A DNA stretch of 64,000 nucleotides from contig NZ_LMPS01000006.1 of the NCBI RefSeq assembly GCF_001424405.1, forward strand, positions 372,001-436,000, read 5' to 3'. This document shows, in pieces, positions 42,995-52,841 of this stretch. The notes under the pieces are model-generated. The model was not told the DNA's origin. It did no database searches and was given only the letters and a program-made list of their open reading frames with translations. Made by a program: the position numbers and the translations under genes. How positions within the stretch are numbered: position 1 is the stretch's first letter; each line of letters starts with the position of its first letter. Source of the DNA: Dyadobacter sp. Leaf189 (GTDB lineage Bacteria > Bacteroidota > Bacteroidia > Cytophagales > Spirosomataceae).

Positions 42995-45900
42995 ATGATA
43001 AACAATGAGCCGTCGGAAACGGAGCGCCCGAGCCTGCATAATTTTATATTACCCAATTTTGATACCGGCAACTTTTCTGTCAGCCACATTCTGCAGAATT
43101 GTGCCACAATGCCAGACACTGGCAAAAGAGGCTATTTCGAGATCCAGCCAGCCGAAATCGATATTCATTATGCCAACTTCAAGCTGCAGGGACTCAGCGG
43201 CGAGCTCAACAAGGTCATTGTCAAACAGAATGCAAGCCTCATTCAGATTTACTGCGGCTGCGGCCAGCCCAAGAAAAAACTGTGTGAACACCAGGTTCAG
43301 ATCCTCTATAACCTTTTACAACGCAAAGACTTACGCGTATTTTTTGATAAAACACTGCGAATCGCGCGGATACGTGAAGTAGCCGTTGATTATGGTTTGG
43401 AAAACGAACCAGACCCGGATACCTACTTTCAGCTGACCTACACCAACCGCGAGTTGCAGATCAGGCCCAAACTTAAAGAGCTGGTTCCGGTAGACAGCCG
43501 CTCCGTGACGTTGCTCGGAGAAAGCCTGCTGCCTTCCAATGCCAGTATGCTGCCGGATATCGAACAACGGCCACAAACCCGCCAGCTTGTCGTGATCGGT
43601 CACAATAAGTATTACGAAAACTTCTTCGCGGAACTGTATGAGGCAGCAACAACGCGCGACGGGAAGATCAAAAATCCCATTACCCCGCTGAGCCCGCTTG
43701 AACAAATATGGAAGACCGAGGATACGGAAACGGTTAAGTTCTTCACCGCGATTGCGGGATTTCAGAACAACTTTCGTAAAAAACAATTTGCCAGCGACGT
43801 TGCAGGGCTGCGGGCGATCCTTAAAAATCCGGTTCAGGCAGATTTCTGTTACCACAATCCCGAGGTATCCGAAAATATCAATGCAGCTTCGGTTGTTCCC
43901 GTCAAATTACAACAGGTACCCGTTGATCTGCAATTGAGGATCGATCAGAAGAAGCCATTTTACCAGATCTCCGGCGAGCTGATACTGGACGGAGTATACC
44001 TCGATCTTGAAAAAGTTGAGCTGCGGTTTGACTATTTTGTACTTCATATCCGCGAGCTGTACCTGATTGACCGGGAAGATATCCTGAAAACAATCCATTT
44101 CTTCAGACAACATAACCAAAAGATTTTCATACACGAATCAAAGTTCGAGGCGTTTCGGCTCGGGTTGCTGGACAAGCTCGAAAACAAGATCAAAATCACG
44201 TACTCTTACCTCAAAACCGCCACTGCACGCCAGCGGGAGGATACAGGCTTCAACGAGCAGGTCAAAAAGCTCGTGTACCTGGAAGATTTCGGAAATTATG
44301 TACTGATTACGCCGGTAGTGAGATATGGGCAGACGGAGGTTCCATTGTTTTCAAAAAAGCAGATTTACTCTGTTGACAGTCACGGTAACCCATTTACGGT
44401 AGCGCGGGATAGTGACGAAGAGCTGAGGTTTATCAGTGCGATCGTCCGCCAGCACCCCGATTTTGAGGACCAGCAAGGCAGGGATTTCTTTTATTTACAC
44501 CGCGGTCAATTTCTGGACGAAAACTGGTTTCCCGATGCATTTGAGGAGTGGCAGAACCAGGGAATCGGCATTCTCGGGTTTAATGCACTGAGTAAAAACC
44601 GCCTGAACCTGAATAAAGCGAAGATATCTGTAAGCGTGGTGAGCGGGATCAACTGGTTTAACACCGTGGCTTCCATTAAGTTTGGCAAACAGCAGGTTAC
44701 GCTCAAACACCTGCACAAAGCCGTGAAAAACCGCACCAGATATGTGGAGCTCGGCGACGGTACCATGGGCATTCTGCCTGAGGACTGGCTGGCAAAATTC
44801 ACCAAATTCTTTGAAGTGGGTGAGATTGCAGAAGAGACGATCCGAATGCCGAAAAGCAGCTTCGTGGCGATCAGCGAGCTGTACGAAGCAGAAGTACTGA
44901 CGCGGGAAGTGCGGGAGCAGATTGCCTTTTTCAAAACCAATCTCGCCGATTTTGAAACTATTCAGCCTGTTGCCATTCCGGCAGGACTGAGGGCCAGCCT
45001 GCGTAAATACCAGCACGAAGGACTTAACTGGCTCAATTTCCTTGATGAATTTGGCTTTGGCGGCTGTCTGGCCGACGATATGGGTTTAGGCAAGACAGTC
45101 CAGATCATCGCATTCCTATTATTACAAAAAGAGAAACGCGGTCAAAGTACAAGCCTGATCATCGTACCTACTTCCCTGATATTCAACTGGCAGGCCGAGG
45201 TGGAAAAGTTTGCACCAGGCTTAAAAATGCTGACCATTTACGGTGCAGACAGACAAAGGGAGATCCATGATTTCGAGCATTTCGACATTGTGCTTACCTC
45301 TTACGGAACACTGCTTTCGGATGTGAATTTTCTCAAAAAATTCATGTTCAACTACATTATTCTTGATGAATCGCAGGCGATCAAAAACCCCGAATCGCAA
45401 AGGTATAAGGCTGCCCGGCTGCTGCAATCGCGGAATAAGCTCGTGCTTACGGGTACGCCGGTGGAGAACAATACCTTCGATCTGTATGGACAGCTTTCAT
45501 TCGCCTGTCCGGGGTTGCTGGGTAGTAAAACGCAGTTTAAAAACCATTTCTCTGCTCCGGTAGACAGGTTCAAAGACAACGAGCGCGCACGTGAACTGGC
45601 GCGCCGGATCAATCCATTTATTCTCCGGCGGACCAAAAAACAGGTTGCTACGGAACTCCCTGATAAGACCGAAATCGTGCTTTACTGCGAAATGGGCGAA
45701 GAACAGAGGAAAGTGTACAATGCCTACGAGCTTGAATTTTTCACCTTCCTGAATACCCGCAACGAAGTGGATATACCCCGGGAAACACTTCACATTTTGC
45801 AGGGACTGACGAAGCTGCGCCAGATATGTAACTCTCCCGCATTGCTCAATGATGACCTGTTTTATGGAACTGCCTCAGCGAAGATTGATGCATTGATGGA

Positions 45901-46381
45901 GCAGATAGAGAGCAAGTCGCCGCAGCACAAGATCCTTGTCTTTTCGCAGTTTGTAAGCATGCTCGACCTCATTAAAGCCGAATTGATCAGCAGGGGCATT
46001 GAATTTGAGTATCTTACCGGACAAACCCGCGATCGCGAAGCACGCGTCTTGAACTTTCAAAACAACAGCAATGTGCGTGTGTTCCTGATCAGCCTCAAAG
46101 CGGGCGGAACGGGCTTGAACCTGACAGAAGCGGATTATGTGTACCTCGTAGATCCCTGGTGGAACCCCGCCGTTGAAAACCAAGCAATTGACAGGAGTTA
46201 CCGGATCGGGCAAAACAAGAACGTGATCGCCGTCCGCCTGATTTGTCCCGATACGATTGAAGAAAAGATCCTGGAACTACAAAAAACCAAGAAGGACCTT
46301 GCCAACGATCTGATCAAGACGGACAATTCAGTTTTAAAAACACTGTCTAAAAACGATTTGCTCAGCCTCGTATCGCATTGA
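42995..46381 (+). CDS. SWIM-domain SNF2-family helicase
   Basis: The start is placed at ATG 42995 (1128 residues). A SWIM zinc motif lies near residue 87-105 (CGCGQPKKKLCEH). A long middle region contains DUF-like strands typical of bacterial SWI/SNF proteins. The ATPase core starts near residue 665, with DDMGLGKTVQIIAF (Walker A), ILDESQAIKNPESQ (DExx variant), LTGTPVENN, and the second lobe LISLKAGGTGLNLTEADYVYLVDPWWNPAVENQAIDRSYRIGQ. It translocates on double-stranded DNA and probably acts in transcription or nucleic-acid remodelling. Confidence 0.95.
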   Translation: MINNEPSETERPSLHNFILPNFDTGNFSVSHILQNCATMPDTGKRGYFEIQPAEIDIHYANFKLQGLSGELNKVIVKQNASLIQIYCGCGQPKKKLCEHQVQILYNLLQRKDLRVFFDKTLRIARIREVAVDYGLENEPDPDTYFQLTYTNRELQIRPKLKELVPVDSRSVTLLGESLLPSNASMLPDIEQRPQTRQLVVIGHNKYYENFFAELYEAATTRDGKIKNPITPLSPLEQIWKTEDTETVKFFTAIAGFQNNFRKKQFASDVAGLRAILKNPVQADFCYHNPEVSENINAASVVPVKLQQVPVDLQLRIDQKKPFYQISGELILDGVYLDLEKVELRFDYFVLHIRELYLIDREDILKTIHFFRQHNQKIFIHESKFEAFRLGLLDKLENKIKITYSYLKTATARQREDTGFNEQVKKLVYLEDFGNYVLITPVVRYGQTEVPLFSKKQIYSVDSHGNPFTVARDSDEELRFISAIVRQHPDFEDQQGRDFFYLHRGQFLDENWFPDAFEEWQNQGIGILGFNALSKNRLNLNKAKISVSVVSGINWFNTVASIKFGKQQVTLKHLHKAVKNRTRYVELGDGTMGILPEDWLAKFTKFFEVGEIAEETIRMPKSSFVAISELYEAEVLTREVREQIAFFKTNLADFETIQPVAIPAGLRASLRKYQHEGLNWLNFLDEFGFGGCLADDMGLGKTVQIIAFLLLQKEKRGQSTSLIIVPTSLIFNWQAEVEKFAPGLKMLTIYGADRQREIHDFEHFDIVLTSYGTLLSDVNFLKKFMFNYIILDESQAIKNPESQRYKAARLLQSRNKLVLTGTPVENNTFDLYGQLSFACPGLLGSKTQFKNHFSAPVDRFKDNERARELARRINPFILRRTKKQVATELPDKTEIVLYCEMGEEQRKVYNAYELEFFTFLNTRNEVDIPRETLHILQGLTKLRQICNSPALLNDDLFYGTASAKIDALMEQIESKSPQHKILVFSQFVSMLDLIKAELISRGIEFEYLTGQTRDREARVLNFQNNSNVRVFLISLKAGGTGLNLTEADYVYLVDPWWNPAVENQAIDRSYRIGQNKNVIAVRLICPDTIEEKILELQKTKKDLANDLIKTDNSVLKTLSKNDLLSLVSH

Positions 46382-46384
46382 TTT

Positions 46385-47533
46385 TTAATCCAGGTTGCGG
46401 CCGATTTCGTTCAGGAGGTATTCTTTCGGGTCACTGAAATATTCCCAGAAGAAGATACCCGCCAGTTTGTGCTTTTTAATGTATTTACATTTCAGCTTGA
46501 TCGTTTTTTCGTCTTCGTAGGTGATCAGGACTTTTGTGGAATCATTGAACAGGTAAGGCGCTTTTGCATTTTTATCGTAATACTTTTTATATCCGTTCTG
46601 ATCGATCACCGTGTCTTTCAGCTTGGTATATCCTCCGCCCTGGACTGATTTGACCCTGGCTTCTCCAAGCCCGTTGTTTTTAGCAGAAGCAGCCTCCCAC
46701 CCTTTCCCGTAGAATGCGGCGCCAAGCACAATTTTGCTCGCCGGAACACCCGCGGCCATGAAGTTCTTAACGGACCGGTCTGCCGAAGAACCTTCTGCGT
46801 CGTAATCGTACAAATTGGTATGATGTCCCACGGTCCCGTTCTTACCGCCGTAATCGTAAGTCATGATAAATATGTAATCTGTAAAAGCTTGCACAAGACC
46901 CATCTCAGTATTGGCTACAAACGATTTGGAAGCTCCTACGGCAGTTGTAAGCTGAAACTTCCGTCCTTTTTCCCTTTCCAGCAGATCAAGCTCCTCACGT
47001 ATCGCTTTGAACATCAGTGTAAAATTCTGCTTGTCTTCGGGGCGGTAAATGTTACCTTCCTCGCCCCGCATTGCAGGATATTCCCAGTCAATGTCGACTC
47101 CATCCAGGTTATATTGACGGATGATATCAACACTGGTTTTGGCAAACTTCATCCGCGAAGATTCCGTAAGTACCGCGTCAGAAAAATTCTCGCTCCACGC
47201 CCAGCCACCGATTGAGATCAGGATTTTAAGATCTGGATTCTTGGTTTTCAATGCATTCAGATTTCTAAAATTGGTACTATCCGTGGCAAGATTTGTGAGC
47301 ACCGCCATGCTGTCTTTTACATTAACGAATGCATAATTGATGTGCGTAAGCTTTTCAGCATCGATCTCGGCCGCATTCACCAGCCCGCGAAAGCCGCCGA
47401 CGTAGGCATTTACGATATACTTTTTGTTCTGCGCAAATGAACCAGCTGAAACAAAGAGCAGCGGCAAAGTAAGCGCAGCAGCCAGATACCTGCATTGACC
47501 CGTTAACCTTCCGAGAACAGAGACTTTCATCAT
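46385..47533 (-). CDS. Glycoside hydrolase family 18 (chitinase)
   Basis: The 382-residue protein has a signal peptide (LAAALTLPLLFVSAGSFA). The GH18 signature DGVDIDWEYP lies near residue 145, with catalytic Glu at the end of the DxxDxDxE motif, and SIGGWAW precedes it. The YDYGG, KIVLGAAFYGKGWE and FFWEYFSDPKEYLL segments support a complete barrel. It cleaves beta-1,4-GlcNAc linkages. It starts 12 bases after the FN3 gene stop and forms an operon with it. No carbohydrate-binding or sorting domain is fused. Confidence 0.95.
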   Translation of the reverse strand: MMKVSVLGRLTGQCRYLAAALTLPLLFVSAGSFAQNKKYIVNAYVGGFRGLVNAAEIDAEKLTHINYAFVNVKDSMAVLTNLATDSTNFRNLNALKTKNPDLKILISIGGWAWSENFSDAVLTESSRMKFAKTSVDIIRQYNLDGVDIDWEYPAMRGEEGNIYRPEDKQNFTLMFKAIREELDLLEREKGRKFQLTTAVGASKSFVANTEMGLVQAFTDYIFIMTYDYGGKNGTVGHHTNLYDYDAEGSSADRSVKNFMAAGVPASKIVLGAAFYGKGWEAASAKNNGLGEARVKSVQGGGYTKLKDTVIDQNGYKKYYDKNAKAPYLFNDSTKVLITYEDEKTIKLKCKYIKKHKLAGIFFWEYFSDPKEYLLNEIGRNLD

Positions 47534-47545
47534 TATATTTTTATG

Positions 47546-49012
47546 TTAATAAAGTGCGATCCGCTTCGAGATTACTTCTTTACCTGCTTCAATCGCCACG
47601 ATGTAAATGCCCGCAGCTAAACCTTGCAGGTTGATTTCCGCCGGCCTGGTCGCGGTCAGCGCTTTCTGCTTTTTGCCTGAAATATGGTAGATAGAGATCG
47701 TGTATTTTCCTGCCAGCCTGGGGTTCACGAACAAAGTGCGACCGATGGTATAAATGCTGTTTCTGGCTTGAGGATCTTCCATTCCTGTGATAATGGAACC
47801 GGCGCGCACGATCGCGATCAGGCTGTAAGGTGAGCTGCCGCCTGCATTCACTGCCTTGATCCGATAGAAATAATCTACCTTTTCGAGCTTGGCAGTATCC
47901 TGAAACTGTAAAACTGTGGCCGGTACCGTCGCCAGTATCACATAGTTTTCATCCGCCGCTTTGGCCTTTTCTATTGATACCGAAACTGCATTGCCTGTAA
48001 CAGGAGCCCACCTGAGCTGCACGATCTGCGGAGCGAGCGGGACAGCCGAGAAGTCGGCCGGACGGTCCGGTACGGGGATATTAAGCGTCCGCAATGAAAC
48101 CACGCTGCTGTAAGGCGACGCCCCGATTGCATTCACCGCGCGAACGCGGTAATAGTAAAGCGTGCCGGCAGTCAGTCCGGTATTTTGGTAAGAAGTCGCA
48201 TTCGCCGGGAGGTCAGCGACTTTGGTAAACGCAGTCCCATTCGTGGATCGTTCCACCTGAAAGCCCGTCTCATTTCCGGAAAGATCCACCCAGCTCAGGT
48301 TGATCTGGGTCTGCGAAACTACAATACCTGCCAAACTATCCGGTGCTGCCGGGGCAACCTGGAATGTGATAGCTGAAACAATACTCGTGTATGCAGACTT
48401 ACCCGCACTATTCTTCGCAAGTACGCGGTACCAGTATTTTGTGGCCGGTTTTAAGCCGGTATGCTGATAGATTACCATATTCGCAGCGACTTCCGCAATC
48501 TTCTCAAACCTGACTCCGTCCACAGAACTTTCCACTTCAAAGGCGGTTTCGTCATTTGCATTATCTGTCCACCCGAGGTGAATCTGGCTTGCAGAAACCG
48601 GCGTAGCGACGAGCGCGGAAGGTGCTTTTGGGATGGTGATAACCGGTGTCAAGGTGGTGGCACTGGCAACATTGGAGTAAGCCGAATATCCGCTCACATT
48701 CTTTGCCCGAATGCGGTACCAGTATTTGGTTGAGGCTTTAAGCGTATCGTGAATGTAGCTTACGGTGTTAGATTTCAGGTCAGCAATTTTGGTGTATTTG
48801 ATGCCGTCACCAGCACTTTCAAGTTCGAACGTGACTTCGTCTGTTGAAGTATCCGTCCAGCTGAGTGTAATCTGACTTACTGATGTGGGAGTTGCAATCA
48901 GATTGGCAGGCGCCTTTGGAACAGCAAATGCAGATGCATTTACTTTAACAAAAACGCCGGTCAACATAAACAGGAATGCCGCTACAAAGCCTCCCAAAGC
49001 GATTTTTTTCAT
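47546..49012 (-). CDS. Four-FN3-domain secreted protein with T9SS-type C-terminal tail
   Basis: The 488-residue protein has a signal peptide, then four fibronectin type III repeats (about 33-120, 125-215, 222-310 and 315-405), each with TKYWYRIRAKNVSGYSAYS-like motifs. The last 75 residues include YTISIYHISGKKQKALTATRPAEINLQGLAAGIYIVAIEAGKEVISKRIALY, which is a type IX secretion sorting domain. It should be exported to the cell surface and could bind chitin or tether the downstream chitinase. The gene lies 39 bases after CorA. Confidence 0.93.
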   Translation of the reverse strand: MKKIALGGFVAAFLFMLTGVFVKVNASAFAVPKAPANLIATPTSVSQITLSWTDTSTDEVTFELESAGDGIKYTKIADLKSNTVSYIHDTLKASTKYWYRIRAKNVSGYSAYSNVASATTLTPVITIPKAPSALVATPVSASQIHLGWTDNANDETAFEVESSVDGVRFEKIAEVAANMVIYQHTGLKPATKYWYRVLAKNSAGKSAYTSIVSAITFQVAPAAPDSLAGIVVSQTQINLSWVDLSGNETGFQVERSTNGTAFTKVADLPANATSYQNTGLTAGTLYYYRVRAVNAIGASPYSSVVSLRTLNIPVPDRPADFSAVPLAPQIVQLRWAPVTGNAVSVSIEKAKAADENYVILATVPATVLQFQDTAKLEKVDYFYRIKAVNAGGSSPYSLIAIVRAGSIITGMEDPQARNSIYTIGRTLFVNPRLAGKYTISIYHISGKKQKALTATRPAEINLQGLAAGIYIVAIEAGKEVISKRIALY

Positions 49013-49051
49013 ACTTCTAAAAACAACACGATAAAGCAGGGGAATGCCGGT

Positions 49052-49954
49052 TTAAAGCCAGCCTCTTTTTTTGAACCAGACATAAATGCCGCCTGTAATC
49101 ACAGCCATAAAGATCATCACCGCAGGATATCCGTACTTCCAGTCCAGTTCGGGCATAAACTTAAAGTTCATTCCGTAAATGCCGACGATGAAGGTAAGTG
49201 GCATAAAAAACACCGAAAACACGGTAAGTACCCGCACAATGTCATTGGTCCGCTGTGATGAAATGGAGAAATAAATCATCACCAGCTGGTTCATATTTTC
49301 AAAAAGCGTATCGTAAATGCTGTGAAGCTTTACGTAAAGATCGCGGGTATCCCGGGTGTAGGTATTGGATTGTTCGGGAGAATCTATCCGGTCGATGATA
49401 TCGTGAGAAAGCATGATCACGCGCCTGGTAACTTCCACTTTTCTTCTCAGGTAATAAAGTCCCTTCAACAGCGAAGCTTTGCGCGTTTTCAGGAACATAT
49501 TTTCCTCATAATACTCAATGTCACGCGTGAGCCGGGCCGAAGGATCTTCATAGCTACTTAAACAAACTTTAACGATCTCGTTAACCAACTGGTGAGTGTT
49601 CTCGCAACCATGCTGGCTGATCCGGTTCTCTTTAATCTGCTGAGGGCCTGACCATTCGTGCTTGTGTAGTGTAATTACCCTGTCTTCAAACATGAAAATC
49701 GCCACTTTGTCGGTCAGCTCAGGCACAGTATCTGCCTCAACTGCCGTCTTTTCGGCGTGTATCCTGAAAATGATGAATGCATAGCTTCCTACGTGCTCAT
49801 ATTTCGGAAGGTGATCAGCTTGCAGCCAGTCTTTGATCGACGACTCGTGCAATGCGTACTTACTGGTAAGACTGGCAAGCTCTTCCTGATCAGGGTCTGT
49901 CACATCCAGCCATTCAAAGGGATGCTCTGAATGGTCGGTAATACTTTGCAGCAT
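49052..49954 (-). CDS. corA: CorA-family magnesium/cobalt transporter
   Basis: The 300-residue protein has a large N-terminal cytoplasmic funnel domain and two C-terminal membrane helices. The selectivity signature YGMNF lies at the end of helix one (VFFMPLTFIVGIYGMNF). The final KKRGWL basic tail is also typical. It mediates Mg2+ uptake as a pentamer. The FN3/chitinase operon follows 39 bases downstream, so transcription may continue. Confidence 0.95.
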   Translation of the reverse strand: MLQSITDHSEHPFEWLDVTDPDQEELASLTSKYALHESSIKDWLQADHLPKYEHVGSYAFIIFRIHAEKTAVEADTVPELTDKVAIFMFEDRVITLHKHEWSGPQQIKENRISQHGCENTHQLVNEIVKVCLSSYEDPSARLTRDIEYYEENMFLKTRKASLLKGLYYLRRKVEVTRRVIMLSHDIIDRIDSPEQSNTYTRDTRDLYVKLHSIYDTLFENMNQLVMIYFSISSQRTNDIVRVLTVFSVFFMPLTFIVGIYGMNFKFMPELDWKYGYPAVMIFMAVITGGIYVWFKKRGWL

Positions 49955-50008
49955 AGGGGTTGGTCGAGAAATATAACACTGTCAAATTTTATTCAGAAGT
50001 TCGGAAGT

Positions 50009-51271
50009 CTACTTATCTGGCTTAGAATCAAGTATAAAGCGCAATGACTGATCCCGCGTGAAAAATGCAACTATCCAGTTGTAAAGCGTCTTCACCTGGT
50101 TACGGTAGCGGATAAGCGAAAACAAATGCACGACCAGCCATAGAAAGTAAGCTATAAAACCTTTGAAATGCAAGCCAGGTAAATCGGCCACAGCCTTGTT
50201 GACCCCGATAATGGCCATTGATCCTTTATCCTTATATGAAAAGTCGATCAGCGGCTTTCCTTCCTGCATTAACCGCAGGTTTTTGGCAAGGTTCCGCCCC
50301 TGCTGAATAGCAACCTGCGCCAGCTGAGGATGACCGTTCGGAAACTCAGGATCGCCTTCCATTAAACAGATATCGCCGAGCGCGAACATGTTGCTGTATC
50401 CTTTTACCTTATTATTCCGGTCAACAAGCACACGCCGGCCACGCCCGAATACTTCCTTCGGCAAGCCCGGCAGCTCCACGCCGACTACGCCCGAAGTCCA
50501 GATCAGCGTTTCGGTCTCGATCGTTTTTCCATTCGCGAAAGTCACTACGCCATTGTCGTAATCTTTAACGGCATGGTCCAGCAGTACCTTGATGCCCAGA
50601 CCGCGCAGCTCTTCCAAAGTTTCTTCCTGCGCTTTTTTGCTCATCGGATTGAGCACGACCGGCAATGCATCGACCAGGTATATCTCCACCTCATCGCGGT
50701 TCAGCTCGGGATAATCTTTCTTGAAAATGCCTTTGTGCATTTCGGCCAGCATACCCGATATCTCCACGCCTGTCGGGCCGGCGCCGGCCACTACAATGGA
50801 CAATACTTTTCGCCGCTCTACCGGATCGGTGATCTTCGTGGCCCTTTCTTTATTTTCAAGTACGTGGTTCCGTAGCGCCAATGCATCCTTGACGGTTTTC
50901 ATCGGTACCGCGTTCTTTTTCACATTCTCCATTCCGAAGTAGTTGGTTTCGGTACCCGTGGCGAACACCAGATAGTCGTAGTACAAATCTCCGGTATCGG
51001 TGAGCACGCGGTTTTCGGCAGGAAATACTTCCTTGAATGCACCCAGGCTAAACCGTAGATTGGGCTTTTCCTGAAAAAATTTCCGGAAAGGATAGCTGAT
51101 ATTGGAAGCTTCCAGAAATCCGGTTGCTACCTGATACAGCAGCGGCGGGAAGAAATTGTAGTTATTCTTGTCCACCAATGTAATATCGAACTCTTTGTCT
51201 TTGGCCAGCTTCTGCGCCAGATTGATGCCTGCGAAGCCTCCGCCTATGATTACTACCTTCTTCGTAGCCAT
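50009..51271 (-). CDS. ndh: Type II NADH:quinone oxidoreductase (NDH-2)
   Basis: The start is placed at ATG 51271 (420 residues), which begins the FAD motif (VVIIGGGFAGINLAQKLA). A second dinucleotide site is VVAGAGPTGVEISGMLAE, and FALGDICLM is the FAD C-terminal motif. The C-terminal 70 residues are hydrophobic and basic (YFLWLVVHLFSLIRYRNQVKTLYNWIVAFF), as in membrane-anchored NDH-2. It passes electrons from NADH to menaquinone without proton pumping. A Fnr-like box lies 156 bases upstream, nearer the divergent SDR gene. Confidence 0.93.
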   Translation of the reverse strand: MATKKVVIIGGGFAGINLAQKLAKDKEFDITLVDKNNYNFFPPLLYQVATGFLEASNISYPFRKFFQEKPNLRFSLGAFKEVFPAENRVLTDTGDLYYDYLVFATGTETNYFGMENVKKNAVPMKTVKDALALRNHVLENKERATKITDPVERRKVLSIVVAGAGPTGVEISGMLAEMHKGIFKKDYPELNRDEVEIYLVDALPVVLNPMSKKAQEETLEELRGLGIKVLLDHAVKDYDNGVVTFANGKTIETETLIWTSGVVGVELPGLPKEVFGRGRRVLVDRNNKVKGYSNMFALGDICLMEGDPEFPNGHPQLAQVAIQQGRNLAKNLRLMQEGKPLIDFSYKDKGSMAIIGVNKAVADLPGLHFKGFIAYFLWLVVHLFSLIRYRNQVKTLYNWIVAFFTRDQSLRFILDSKPDK

Positions 51272-51426
51272 AATGTGTCCATTTAGAATCTTTTGCCCCT
51301 CGCTCAATATAATTGTGCCGGGATGTTTTGGGGCATGAATTGGTATTTACAAATGCACTTACAGCAGGAGCATACCGGGCTGAAACTGTGAAATTCTTTA
51401 CTCATTACAGGAATATCTGCCTGACG

Positions 51427-51440
51427 TTGATCCAGGTCAA
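51427..51440. promoter_or_regulatory. Crp/Fnr-like box between ndh and SDR genes
   Basis: TTGAT-CCAG-GTCAA matches nine of ten positions of the FNR consensus TTGAT-N4-ATCAA. It lies 83 bases before the SDR start and 156 before ndh. It resembles the box at 35901. Confidence 0.55.
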
Positions 51441-51523
51441 TGCAGTTTACGCTGGTTACCGGACTTGGCATATCGTTTTTGGCAAATGTGGCTTTCGCAT
51501 TTATCAACATAAAAAACCTTATC

Positions 51524-52381
51524 ATGAATTACGACATCGATACCAAGGGCCAGACACAAAGCAAGCAGCCCGGCATTGAACAGGAAATGGACCCGGCACC
51601 GGTTATTATTCGTGAAAATTACCGCGGAAGCGGCAAGCTGCAGGGAAAAACAGCCCTGATTACGGGTGGTGACAGTGGGATCGGTCGCGCTGTGGCCGTG
51701 CATTTCGCGAGAGAAGGTGCTGATGTGGCCATTGTATACCTGGATGAAACCCAGGACGCCACCGAGACCAAGTCACTCGTTGAAGCAGAGGGAAAAGCCT
51801 GTCTGCTGATCCGGGGGGATATTCGTGACGAAGCTTTTTGTAAAGATGCAGTAAGCCAGACCGTACGCGAGTTTGGAAAATTGAATATCCTCGTCAACAA
51901 TGCTGCTGAACAGCATCCCAAAGACGATATCCGGGAAATTACTGCCCAGCAGCTCTCAGATACGTTTTCTACCAATATCTTCTCGTTCTTCTATTTCACG
52001 CAGGCGGCGCTTGAACACCTGAGTGAGGGAGATTGCATTATAAACACCACTTCGGTAACAGCCTACCATGGCAGCCCGAGCCTGCTTGATTATTCTTCAA
52101 CAAAAGGCGCGATTGTGGGATATACCCGGTCGCTCGCGGGCAGCTTGTCAGAAAAAGGAATCCGCGTGAACGCAGTAGCGCCCGGGCCGATCTGGACACC
52201 ATTGATTCCTGCTACATTTGATTCAGAGCGGGTTGAGAAATTTGGAAAAGACACACCGATGAAACGCCCCGGTCAGCCGAGCGAAGTAGCCACCTGCTAC
52301 GTGTTCCTGGCAAGCGACGACGCTTCCTATATGAGCGGACAAGTGTTGCACCCCAATGGAGGACAGGTTGTAAATGGTTAA
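51524..52381 (+). CDS. Short-chain dehydrogenase/reductase (general-stress type)
   Basis: The start is placed at ATG 51524 (285 residues), with an N-terminal extension of about 40 residues before the Rossmann fold, as in YghA/YdaD-like stress SDRs. TGGDSGIGRAVAVHFA is the cofactor loop, NNAAEQHP the structural NNAG equivalent, and Ser in INTTSVTAY with YSSTK forms the active site. NGGQVVNG ends the protein. It reduces unknown carbonyls using NADP(H). A strong terminator follows. Confidence 0.9.
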   Translation: MNYDIDTKGQTQSKQPGIEQEMDPAPVIIRENYRGSGKLQGKTALITGGDSGIGRAVAVHFAREGADVAIVYLDETQDATETKSLVEAEGKACLLIRGDIRDEAFCKDAVSQTVREFGKLNILVNNAAEQHPKDDIREITAQQLSDTFSTNIFSFFYFTQAALEHLSEGDCIINTTSVTAYHGSPSLLDYSSTKGAIVGYTRSLAGSLSEKGIRVNAVAPGPIWTPLIPATFDSERVEKFGKDTPMKRPGQPSEVATCYVFLASDDASYMSGQVLHPNGGQVVNG

Positions 52382-52408
52382 AAGGAGGTTTTCTCCAATA
52401 AGATCAGG

Positions 52409-52437
52409 AGGGATTCCCGTTAGCGGGGATCCCTTTT
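52409..52437 (+). terminator. Terminator downstream of the SDR gene
   Basis: An 11-bp stem (52409-52419 with 52424-52434, one G-T pair) has a TTAG loop and is followed by TTTT. It abuts the stop codon of the convergent response regulator gene. Confidence 0.88.
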
Positions 52438-52816
52438 ATGATATCTGCTGAACAGCGGCTTCGATACTGCTGAGCAGCTGCGCCTGGCGGTAAGGCTTGG
52501 TAATGTAGCCGGCGGGGTGTGTTTCGGATGCACGCCGTACTGTTTCCTGGTCCATGTACGCAGTCAGATAAATGATAGGAATGCCCGCTTTGATCTCCCG
52601 GACACGCAATGCGGTATCGATGCCGTCAACTTCCCCTTTGATGTGAATGTCCATGATGATCACGTCCACTTCTTCACTATTCACAAAGCCGAGTACTTCT
52701 TCACTGTTGTCGGCAATGCCAACTACTTCGTATCCAGCCTGATCAAGTGTTTCTTCGAGTCCCATTGCCTGGATACCCTCATCCTCGACGACCAGAATTT
52801 TAATTGTTTTTTTCAT
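52436..52816 (-). CDS. Stand-alone receiver-domain response regulator
   Basis: The start is placed at ATG 52816 (126 residues). It has Glu11/Asp12, phospho-acceptor Asp56 (IIMDIHI), Thr in YLTAY and Lys in ITKPY. No output domain is present, so it acts through protein contacts or as a phosphate sink or relay. It is last in the operon after two kinases, with 25 bases separating it from the TPR kinase gene. Confidence 0.95.
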   Translation of the reverse strand: MKKTIKILVVEDEGIQAMGLEETLDQAGYEVVGIADNSEEVLGFVNSEEVDVIIMDIHIKGEVDGIDTALRVREIKAGIPIIYLTAYMDQETVRRASETHPAGYITKPYRQAQLLSSIEAAVQQIS

Positions 52817-52841
52817 AGCGCAACTTTTTCTCAGGCAGCTT

